Assembly: GCA_963669155.1 (NCBI GenBank)
Contig: OZ022583.1
Location: 3,401,357-3,465,356 of the forward strand
Direction: 5' to 3'
From: Arbacia lixula
Lineage: Eukaryota > Echinodermata > Echinoidea > Arbacioida > Arbaciidae
Length of the DNA: 64,000 bases
In this document: positions 46,791 through 58,300 of the stretch, piece after piece
How the letters are laid out: the number at the start of each line of letters is the position of its first letter
How positions within the stretch are numbered: the stretch's first letter is position 1
Translations under genes and position numbers: made by a program
The notes under the pieces: model-generated
Told to the model about the DNA's origin: nothing
Seen by the model: only the letters and a program-made list of their open reading frames with translations
Databases searched by the model: none

Positions 46791-47238
46791 TTGACTCTTT
46801 ACGTCACCGTTAAGTCACCGTTAAGATGCCCCCTTGGGAGAAACTGCAGGTTTCAATAACTCTGTCTCTAAGCCTTTCCTCTTCTCGCTTATTTTTTCAT
46901 TAATTTACAGGATAGAGCAGGATAGTGTATTAATGTAATTTTGATGCATAGTACGTGCTCTAGCTTTCACAAACTTCATAGGATTGTTTTTCGTATATTT
47001 TTTCCCCCAATGAATTGTATCCAGTTTATAATGCGTTTTTTTAATCCCAGGCTGGCCTCTTTGATCATTTTGATATATCAGTCATTGGTACTGGAAGGAC
47101 GACCCTTGTTGCAATTTTGAACTTGAAATCGTGCAATCTGATGCATACTTAATGAGGTAAAATAACACACACAAGCGTGCACGCACACACATATACTCAT
47201 ACCCACACACCCACACACTACGCCTTGAATAAACATAG

Positions 47239-48254
47239 TGTTACGGTCCTCGAGTTCCCTTTATTCCCATGTTTATAGTAAGCCCATATTCTCCCAAACA
47301 CCCCCTCTTTCTTAGATAACCTCGAGTCCAAATCAACATTTACACTGACCAAGTTCTTGAACATTTAATAGTGACGTCATTATTGACCTCTGCTTTCTGC
47401 ATAAGCCCCTACTCTCTATTCGGAAAGGCATGAAACTGCGTATGACCTCTTCTACGTCACAGCTCTGGTCAAGCTTGTCCTTGGGTGCGGAGTACATTTT
47501 ATGACCCAGCAATAAACCATTTTCTCTCTTCTCCTAACACTCTTCTGACCGCTCAACACTATAGGGGTTGACATTTACGATTTGTTATGGGGGAAAGACC
47601 AAGGACTTCTTCCAGAGATGTAATTCTCGTTTCTTTGGAAACGAGATGCTTTTGGTAAAGTTCTTGTTTGAAGTTCATCGAGAGAAAGTTAAGACTTCAA
47701 GGAGAAGACTGACGTCAATACAATCAACTCCTTTCTGCTTAAACTATGATGTCCCTGCAAAACTGCATTACTTTGTACTTAGAAATCCTTCATGTCATGT
47801 ATTTCCTTTATGTGAATATAGTTGACAAGGTACACGAGCATGCATGTATAAATAGAGGCACTGTAGCTTTGGATATGATAGAGTAGGAGGAGAGACGGCG
47901 CTAACAGAACAGGTCAGGAGGAGACAAGCCAGTCTAGCTTTGAGGGTTGGAGTTCAACTCTAAGCCATGTTGTTGCGCTATGTTACGCCATCGAAATGAG
48001 TATCGAAATGACATTGGAATAACCATCGAAATGACTACCGAAATAAACGTCTGAAACTCCAACTCCTGTCGACATCGTGTATAATGTACGTCTATACGTC
48101 TCTAAATAGAGGAACCTGTGCTACAAAAGTAGCATCCGTAACAATACATACATCGACAAGATAGAGAAACCTGTGCTGTCGACATCGTGTATTATGTACG
48201 TCTATACGTCTCCAAAATAGAGAAACCTGTGCTACAACAGTAGCATCCGTAACA
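47239..48254 (+). mobile_element. Solo LTR-like element, + orientation
   Basis: It starts TGTTACGGTC and ends ATCCGTAACA, so it has TG..CA termini with an inverted repeat (TGTTACGG/CCGTAACA) as in LTR retrotransposons. A promoter-like TGTATAAATAGAGGCA lies about 47845-47860. The sister copy at 50251-50790 is inverted and lacks about 350 bases present here (about 47405-47740). The last ~110 bases, including the terminal CCGTAACAATACATAC, are tandemly duplicated (ends at 48143 and 48254). There is no internal gag/pol sequence and no clear target duplication. Ty3-type origin is only an inference. Confidence 0.68.
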
Positions 48255-48260
48255 ATACAT
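48062..48260. repeat. Tandem duplication of the LTR 3' end, unit about 111 bp
   Basis: GTCGACATCGTGTATAATGT (about 48067) recurs as GTCGACATCGTGTATTATGT (about 48178), each followed by ACGTCTATACGTCTC, a TAGAG.AACCTGTGCTACAA segment and GTAGCATCCGTAACAATAC. The intervening ATCGACAAGATAGAGAAACC looks like a partial third unit. Confidence 0.82.
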
Positions 48261-49361
48261 ACAAGATCTACACACCGTGGCATATGAATACAGATTAGAC
48301 TGACACATAGTGTTGCATATTAAACAACACTACGTATTGACAGTATCTATCTCTGTGAATTTTGCTAAAATAAGTACACTCAAGTATAGTCTTTGTTGTC
48401 TTGATATGGGTATGTGGTTATGAATGAACAGCCTTTGTGGCTATTTGTGAATAGAACACATAAATAACAAACAAATGACGATTAAACTTTATAAACAATA
48501 TGTCTGTTCATTATCGATTTTAGCCTCAGGTTTCAAGGTAATCGCTGCCTTTGCGACTTTGTGACAATTTGAAGCCTGGTGGCTCTCGAATCTGGGTGAT
48601 GCCTTTTTCCAGCTAGTTATAAAAGCCGATCGACTGAAACAAATGCTGGTTCTTTGTTCTTGGCCAATTTCAAGAGTCCGCGTGTTTCTACCTGTGCCCA
48701 GTAGAAACACAGTACCCGTTTCAGAGAGGGTTCGTAATGGATCCACGGGTAGCTTTGGTAACATTTGGTTGAAACCGAATTTTCTGCATTTTAGTTTCTA
48801 CTACGGGAAAGTGAGGGTGATTGGGGCTAACCCACTCCCTCATACCCCCGTTGTCTACGCCCCTGCTTACTTTTTGTATCACACGTGACCGAGTGTTGCA
48901 GCGCGGCGCACGAAACGTCGTGATTATTACAGGGGATCATCATGATCATTCTCGATTCATTGTTGACCTCACATTGCGAAACAAACGATATCACAAGCGA
49001 TTATCTCCGCAATGTGTAACATATCTAGCAATGACAACACAATTATGTTAGATAGCAGAACCTCACGCATTCCAACAACATCAGAAAGGAGAACACCAGG
49101 CATGCCAGGTAAACAGAAAGCCTCAACCATTCTAATAACAATCACACTCGTGCGCGTCGGTGATTAGTTCCAGTGTCCAATCCCTTCTTGTTGAGTGTAG
49201 AATGCGACCAAGTGTGCTTCCCGCCTTCTTCTTATTGATGAGGGAACCGGCAGTGGTCTCTATTCATTAATATCAAACTGTATTTTCCTAATTTAATACA
49301 TGCGACATACATATGACTGTATTTTACTGATGTGTTGATGTTGACAAGCTAATATACCACA

Positions 49362-52300
49362 ATGCCGGAGGTACCAGTCACACCACAAAGGAAGCGATGG
49401 TTCATTCTCGCAGGGGTCTTTGTAGTCATGTTTTTGGAGCTGGGAGTTCTGAAGTCTTACGGGGTTCTGGTCTACTCCATCGCCAGAGATCTGGGGACAT
49501 CACTCGGTATGGTGGGTCTAGCTACTGGAGTTTCACGTGGACTCATGTACCTGACTGGTAAATACAGTAAACGCTACAATTGCTAAATATATACTATGTG
49601 TTAAAGAAAATGTTGGCACTTTTTAAAAATGATAACAAATATGTCACAACTCCAATGAAGCTGAAATCTAAATATCAAAAAGTCAAATGATGTCATTTTT
49701 CTTAGAAGAAAGTTTCGGGACATATCATCAATCATTTCTTTTTAACATTCCTTGTGATATTTAATGAGATATTCACTTTTGGACAACTTATGAATAACAA
49801 AATTGTGTGCATCAGTTAATTGATCAAAAAAACAACAATGCCTATTGTACACCAGTGAATTCCCTAGCAATTGCCATTATAGTTTCTATAATAATTAATG
49901 ATGCTTCAGAAGAAAATACCTTGTGGGTGGACATGTGCGTTGCAAAATGGCGTTGTTATATTATCAATCAATTCTCTGATACATACATACTTTGAGGTTC
50001 AAAATTGTCCAAAAGTGGAAACCTCTTTCAATATGCTAAGTACGATTATTACAAGAACTAGCAAATGTACCCATATCACCAAATCGTGTGTAACTACATT
50101 GGAATATTGCTACAACTATAGCCAGGCTAAACATTTCACTTTTCCCGAAAGGCTTATAATAGACTGTTCTGGCGGCTGATGAATGAATAAGCCTGGTTTT
50201 GTCTTAAGTCACGTTATTGCAGTACATGTGCTCAAATATGGGTAAAATATTGTTTCGGGTTCTACTTTTGTAGTGCAGGTTTCTCTATTCGAAGATGTAT
50301 AGACATACATAGTACACGATATCGACAGGAGTTGTAGTTTCAGACGTTTTTGGGGGTACTCATTTAGATGGTCATTTCGATACTCATTTCGATGGCGTAA
50401 CAACATGGCTTAGAGTTGAACTCCAACCCTCGAAGCTTAGACTGGCTTCTCTCCTCCTGCTCTGTTCTGTTCTTCTATGTTCTTTCCTGTTCCTACTCCA
50501 TTCTATCCAAAGCTAGACTTCCTCTATTTATACATGCTGGTGTACCTTATCAACTATATTCACATAAAGGAAATACATGAAATGAAGGAGTTCTAAGTAC
50601 AAATTAATGCAGTTTTGTATGGTCTTATGCAGAAAGTATAGGTCAATAATGACGTCACCACTAAATGTCCAAGAACTTGGTCAATGTAAATTTTGACTTG
50701 AGCTCGAGGTTATCTAAGAAAGAGGGGGTGTTTGGGAGAATTTGGGCCTACTATAAACATAGGAATAAAGGGAACTCGGGGACCGTAGCAATGTCACGCG
50801 CAGTATGCGTTTAAGAAGGTATTAATAGTTTCAACTCGGGGGCCCGTGGTGGACTAATGAAGCCATATAGGCGAAACGCACATGTATTATTGTCTTCATT
50901 ATTATGGAAATTTTTGTCAGAATTCGTTCAAATACTGAGCTGACCAACTCTGCTCAGGACTTCGCACCGCGTACCGCAGTGTGCACTGGTGAGTAACACA
51001 GACATTCAACTCGTCACTGGGAGCATCCATTGTGACAAAATAAGGAGAATAGGTCGAGGTTTAAAATGACTTGGGGTAAACGTTATCTTTGCGGGATGGG
51101 TACATGTACCATGTGGCTTTTTTGTAATAAATAGATATATATATATATAAAAGTACTGTCCGGGGGTACTATAAAGTGTTTGACAGCCAAGCTGGAGTAA
51201 CCATTTTTGCTTGGATATTTCATAGTTCATTCTTTAGTTTATTGCAATGTGTATGGGGTTTTCCACCCAATTAAAGGAAATTTTCCTCTCTCTCTCTCAT
51301 TCGGTATTTATCATACAAATGATTACTATACAAAGTTATTGTATTCTGTATTTTTGTTTATTGGTTTTCACCCTCTCTTATCTTCACTCGTTTGAATCTC
51401 AATCATCATCCTGTCTCTTTCTGCGACCACTTATCATAAAATCACTCTCTTACCTTCCCAGATTCCTTTTCTTTTCTCAAAAGCAATATGCAAAACATAA
51501 CAAGGACAATTTCATTTGCATGTTTATGTCTTTTAATGAAACTCCTAGATGATACAAAACCAATAACAAACATTCAAACTATTGAAGATTGAATACATAT
51601 CGACCATTCAATATCAAGATGTTTAAAATGCATTTCAATGAGTACACAATTTTGAAATCAGCCAACATGGCAAGCATATTATTACAGAGTACATTATATA
51701 TATTGCTTAAGTACATAACATGAGAAATAAAAAGACATAGCTCCTGCAATGCATATAACTTTGTTGGAAACGAGTTGTTTCTTTGAATAATAACATTTAG
51801 CACAATAAATAAAGCGGCAAGTACATGTAGGCTATAGAAAAAATCTGTGGAAAAAGCTGTTGTTGAACAAATCAGCCACCTTCTTAATCGCGTAAATGAC
51901 ACTGATACCGTGCAGTTTTCCGTACTTTGCTATGTTTTGTTAGGTGCGCAGTAAACAATACACAGTAAACAAATTGTGCTGAAGCGCGAAGAGGATATTA
52001 TTGAACAGGTGAATCAATTTAAGTATTTAGGGGTCATACTTGATAACACTCTCAAGTTTGATAAACACATTGAATCGGTATGTGCTAAACTAGCTAAAAC
52101 TATTGGGTGTATTAGACAAATAAAGAAATATTTACCGAAACAAGTTTTGACTCTGCTATATAATGGTTTATTTCTCCCACACATTGATTATGGTTTGATT
52201 ATATGAGGAACCTCAGCTAAGTTTTTGATTTTGAAAGTACAGCGTCTTCAAAATCGTTATGCTCGCCTGATTCTGAATGCGGATTTTCTTACACCTCACC

Positions 52301-55300
52301 TGATAATGTTGAAACGGCTAAATTGGCAATCTGTTCTACAAAGAGTTAATTATTAATTTTGTTTGTATATGTTTAAAGTTATAAATGAACTTTCACCTCA
52401 ATATTTAACGGGTCTGGTCATTTTTAGAACTCCCAATATATTCACAAGATATGCTATCGATAATCCATTATATGTAATCAAGCCAAACAAAGACTATATG
52501 AAAAGGTCTTTTCAATGTACTGGTTCAAAAATCTGGAACAATCTCCCACTTTGCATTAGAAATATCAAATCAATTTATTCTTTTAAGAAGCAATGTAAAA
52601 TATTATCACTTACTGATCGCATCTAAGTCTCCAGTCAGAGCAAAGGTTTTTCGTTGTTTTGTTTTTGTTTTTGTTTGTTTTTATATTTTTTTTTTACGAA
52701 AGTAGTTGATAGATATCTCTGACATTGTTTTATGAACTAGTTCATGTATGCATTCGTTTTCGTTTGTATTTATCTCATATTTTGTTGTTGTGTTCAAAAT
52801 GTAAATTGTATTGTTTTTTATTGTGTGCAGGGCCCCTTGGGAGATCAGTTCTTTAACTGAAAGGGCTACCCTGTTGAAATAAAACGTTAATAATAATAAT
52901 AATAATAATGTATCCAAAAAACATTTTAAGTGTCACTGATTACATGTAGTGATGGGATAAACATGTTAATACGTTTGTTGTTTAAAATTTGATATGAAAA
53001 TCAATAAATCTAATTGCAAAGAGGACTTTGCTTCAGCGGCTGTTTCAAGCATGTCCTCTGTAAAACGCTTGATGGCAAATATACCTGGGGCAAAAAAATG
53101 AATTATTTCCAGAAAAGCGGGTAGTTTGCATCATTGTCGTTGATTGTAATCGGCACAAAAAATGCATTAGATGATGTCCATATGTTACCGTAATAATATA
53201 TTTAATTACGCTCCGGAACCCTTCCAAAAAAAAAGGGGGGGGGGGGGAACTTCTCAACGAGCCCTCATTTTTATAATAACGACCCCCCCCCCCTACCCGC
53301 CCTCTGACCTCAGCCCCAGTCGGTATATTCACCAATTAAATCCTTAGTATCATCTTTATGGTAGCCTATACACCGGCATATCTACTTTTGCAAAAGTTTT
53401 CTTCAATTTACACTTACAAATGATAATTAACGTCACCAGCTTTTCTACTAAAACACGGCGGGGGGGGGGGGGGGGGGGGGGGGGGGTTGGGGGTGGGGTG
53501 GGGGGGAGGCAGCCTTATCCTTAAAGGGAAAGTTCACCCTGATATTAATTTGGTTTCAATCAAAGCAGAACATTAAAAAAACATATTTGGTGAAGGTTTG
53601 AGGAAAATACGTCAAAGGATAAGAATGTTATGATCTCTTAAGTTTTTAATTTTGTGACGTCACACTTGTGTACAGATTTTTTTTTACAATTTGCATTTTC
53701 TCAGAAAGAAATACGTTCCTTTTACACACATACCTTTATGAAAAAAATAATTCCGTTGTCAAAACCAGAGAAGGAGGAATTTATGGAATGATATTACACA
53801 CAGCATATGGAAGAGCACCTCGCACGTGACGTCATAAAATTGAAATGTCATAAAATGATAACTTTCTTATCCTTTGACTATATGTTTCTTTCAGGTGTCT
53901 GCTTTTTTTGAAATAAACTTATCTTCAGGGCGAACTATCCCTTTATACACACACGCGCATACATGCACGATATGTGCGCCTCATTGCATGTTTTTTTGTT
54001 TACGAGTGGTGAACTTGGATTTTTGTAGGGGTGTGATAATCAAAGTTCGCTGATCCACAGTGAGGGCAAATACATAATCATACTCATCATCAATATATTT
54101 GTACTTCTCTTTTGCACCTAATTTTCTTAGTTTTATGATTAATTTTTGCAAGCCGGCGAAGCGAGCGAGCACTTCTAAAGAATATTCAATTATTAATTAT
54201 CATAGGCCTGCCTTCAATCAGGTGAATCATGGCATCAAGTGATGTGTGAACGTGTGTATGTTTGTACTTCTCTTTTGCACCTAATTTTCTTAATTTTATG
54301 ATTAATTTTGTGTGTGGGTGTGAGTATGTATGTGAAAATTGTATCACATAATGTCCACATATATACTCACACACATACACACACAGAGACACACATGTAC
54401 ACACTTTAGTTGATGTCATAATATACATGATTTAAGGTAGGCCTATAAAAGTATGTACCCATCTGCGATATATTATGTCATATCCTATCAATTCATCGAA
54501 GCACCTCTGACGTCAAAGTAACATTTACCGTTCCAAATGTCACTGGTGTACCAATTAAAAAGATACCTTTGTATAACATACGGTTTGATACCCGCGAATG
54601 AGCTGCCAAAAAATAAGTTTAAATGGTATTCCTCTCCACATTTTGTTTTCAGCATACGGCCTAATCATTTGGCAAGCAAGCGAAGCGAGCGAGCTGTAAT
54701 AAGTTAAAACCTTATTTGGTCGGCGTAGCGGATTTTGTTTTCAATAAAGGGCCCACTGTGTCGACAGAAGAGCCATTTTTATTTGAGTACTTCATTTGTG
54801 CCGACCAAAATGTCTCTTTCCGAGACTGAAAGGTGGTACAGCCAATCCCGTGCCAACCGTATAGCGGTTCTTGTATCTCCATTGGGTCGAAAATCACTGA
54901 GGAAAACTATTTCAGATATCCAGACGGACACACAACTTAAACATATTCAATCATGCTCTACACAATAGTTAATAGGATTAGGTTCGAGTTTTCACTGATT
55001 TTTCTGTGAAAGAAAAAAAAAATATGTCGGCGCCGAACATGCCTTGGGGCATCAAAGCATTGTCGTGATTGATGATTTTTGTTTACGTATTTCATAGATA
55101 TATTTCGTTTTAACGGTTTCCCGTCGTTCAATGAGTTATTTTTTACTTTGTATTACCTTGGCTACTCTTTCATGCCAACCATTGATAATGCTTTATCCAT
55201 CACACCGTACAATATTGTTCATATATATATGTCTATGAAAGAAAAAAAAAGTGTTGATGCTCAACATGGGACATGAAAGCATTTTCATGATTGTGAAATG

Positions 55301-58300
55301 TCGCTGACCTTCATTATCGCGCTTATATGTGGATGTGACATGGATGTGACAGCCTCTTGAACTTACAAGATGAGTATTGGCAAAAAGAAAATCACCAAAA
55401 CAGCATTATTTGTAGACCGTGGATTTCTTGATCATGTCGATAGCGGACTCTTTATTCCCTACTCCGGTCCCACGTCCCAAGTTCACACGCAATTGGAGGC
55501 CTTAATTGAACCGTTCTATGTGACTGCACACTTACCAGCACATTTATGTACTTTTCCTAGATGTAAAACATTTCTTGACTCAAGTTTGGTTGTATAATGA
55601 CCTGGCTTGGCTTGCACATTGCATAAAGGCTGTACATAACAAATCGTTACTGTGGCTACGGATAGACAAACATGTTGACAGACGAGACATCTATGAACTT
55701 GATTTGTCTGACGAACAATATTATGACATAACTTGTTTGACCCATGGCCAGGCCCAAACATATCTTTTTTTTGGCCAAGACCTGAAAAATACCTCAGTAA
55801 TGCGCTGAAGCAGGTAAGAAATACAATAAGGGGGATAATGAGGGAAGTCCATCTACGACTGGTATACCTTGTTATAATTGAACAGCATGATGATCTGTAT
55901 TTGAGTATATTTAATGCAATCATATAAACTGAATATTAAATGTATCATAAGACCATAGGTGCAAAAAAATAGTATACATGAATATACTAAAAAAATATTG
56001 ACTTCTGGCTGTTTATTAACTGCATGCTGCTACAGAGACGCTTGAGTTTCGCCTCCTTCCTCATACCTCTCTGCTTTCAGGAAATGGGCAGCCTGTAGTA
56101 ATGACGTATCCGTCCACGTCGGGACAGAGGCATAACGGAAGCTGAACATGCTAAAATGAAGGTGGAACGTGAAACTCAGCAATATACCCCCAATGATACC
56201 AAATATCTTACACAAATACCACTCATTGTCTTTCATTCAGCCCCGATCACCAAACGGTTGTTACGCCATTTCTCATGCCGACAAATGATGATGGTCGGTG
56301 GCTTGATCGGGAGTCTGGGCGTCATCACGTCGGCATTCTCGCAGTCAGCATCACATTTTATGATCACCAATATCGTGGCAGGTTAGTGTACAACTCTCCA
56401 CAGCCAGTATGGCTTTAAATGTTGTTGATGTATTCATCTACTATCCTGATGAGGTATATGGTATCATCATTCTTAAAAATCAATCATTGCTGTAGTTCTA
56501 TCTCTACCTTTATGAATAATACATGAAGGAAATCGATGTACATGTGTAGTTATTAATCATTATCTTACTACATGCATTAGCTAATTGTTGCTTACAGTAA
56601 TGATGTGACCACAAATCGTCCTTGAATCCAAAGTCAAATTTTCTCTAATAGTTACGTAATAATGTAATTCCACTGGAAATAGGCTTCATTCTGATCCAAA
56701 CGACAAATCAATCCAAAGAACCATGTGTTTCTCATCGTTCCAAGGTGGATCAATAATACTGTACTTGTAGTGCATATTGAATAGTTGATGGTGGTGTACT
56801 CTAGGTATTCAATCTCTGCGAGACAGAGATAAAATAATTCACAATAAGCATTAGGTGCCTAGTGTTTAGATACACCCAAGGCTAAAATCACCTGTTTCTA
56901 TATTTCTATTTCTCTTTAAGTTTTCACGGTAAGTGTTGTTGAGGTTTGTATTGCAATTTATATAGATGCTCCAACAAAATGAGCTCCACTTAAAGTGGGT
57001 TAAGGTTTTCAATTAGGCACATACAGTGTCAGGTGATATAATAAGTAGGTCGTTTGTAACCAGGATTTTGCAAATAATAAAACGCAATACTGGTACAAAT
57101 TTCTGGTTTGGACACTCTATGAGTACGCAAGTGCTACCCCAAACCGTGGAACAATAATTCAAATGGAAAAGGATGTACATGATGAAGGGGGCATACAGCA
57201 AGCACAGAAGCTATTAAAACAAGCAAGCTTTGATCTTTTTAACATACGTCCGTATGACCTAATTGGCATACGATGTATGTAGCGACCAGATAACATAACA
57301 TGTTATTGAATGGTCTGAGGAATTTGTATTTTTATTTGTAGACATTGCTCCAGGATAACGCCCAATATGTACATTTTATGCATTTTTTAAAGCTCGTGAT
57401 TTTCATGTTAGATTTCCAGTTCTTGGGTTTTCAACTTTCTTTTCTGCCCATAACCATTACTGTACTTATCTGGGTAGTAATTTGCAACTATTGGTTTCAT
57501 AATGTAAATTCTTTTAGTATGACTTTTGACATTAATCAAAAGTAGCCTATTTCCTTTACACAACAAAGCCGTGTAGTCAGCGTATCAAGCTGTTTTTTTT
57601 ATGACAGCAATTTTTATTCTTGTAAATAATCATATTACTGCCTGTACCGATTGAAAGTGATCGTAGAAAGTCAGAGGGGAAATTTGATTTCATAAAATAA
57701 TCATTAATAGAGTTTGAGAGCCTGTCGAAAAGAAAAAAATATCTAAAGCACATTTCTGTACACAAGACCACCGTCTACTCATCAATACATTCCAACAAAA
57801 GAGATCTGTAATTTTCCAATAAACCATACACCTCCCCCCCCCCCCCCCAATCTAGCGTATCTGGTTTCATATTATTATAAGCAAGTTTCACCCACAATAT
57901 AATTTATGATTGTCCTTTTTACAGTATTCAGTTATCAATTTCTTTCTGTGAGAAAAAGATTTATCATCAGGATCACGTTGTAGTCAAAAGGGATTGCAAC
58001 TTCCACACGATTCTTCAGTCTCATAGACAGGTGATATTACAATTTGGTAATGATGCTCTTTGTTCTTGTATAATAAGACAGATGGGTAGTAATCCTGTAA
58101 TGCTATTGTGTTCCAGGTTGTGGATTCAGCATGCTGAGCCTCCCTGCGATGGCCTGCCCAGCGGAGTACTTCCCAGATAAGGTTCGAGTAGCAACGAGCA
58201 TCGCCTTCACGGGAGGGGGTGTCGGGATGCTACTGCTGCCACTCTTCGCTGAGAGGCTGGTGATGGCCTACGGCTGGCGGGGCGCCTTGGCCATCCTTGG

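Larger units (their letters stand above)
45775..49361. other. Repeat-rich intergenic region upstream of the MCT gene
   Basis: It contains a compound microsatellite, the CR1/L2 3' end, a duplicated GTCACCGTTAA (about 46803-46823), and a solo-LTR-like element at 47239-48254. From 48260 to 49361 no exon is supported. The first MCT exon is preceded by a possible donor (CCAG/GTAAAC, about 49106-49113) that could belong to a 5' untranslated exon. Confidence 0.45.
49558..56240. other. Intron 1 of the MCT-like gene (6.7 kb), repeat-laden
   Basis: It is delimited by ACTG/GTAAAT and TCATTCAG/CCCC with matching phase. It contains the inverted solo-LTR-like element, a decayed hammerhead-like repeat, a dead retroposon fragment, long poly-G, a family-B MITE and GCGAAGCGAGCGAGC repeats. 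No additional exon was recognised. The open frame at 55370-55597 (75 aa) has no recognisable domain. Confidence 0.75.

Noticed and set aside
55370-55597. 75-aa open frame in MCT intron 1 as a nested gene
   Set aside because: No recognisable domain, no clear splice or promoter context, and length is within chance expectation.
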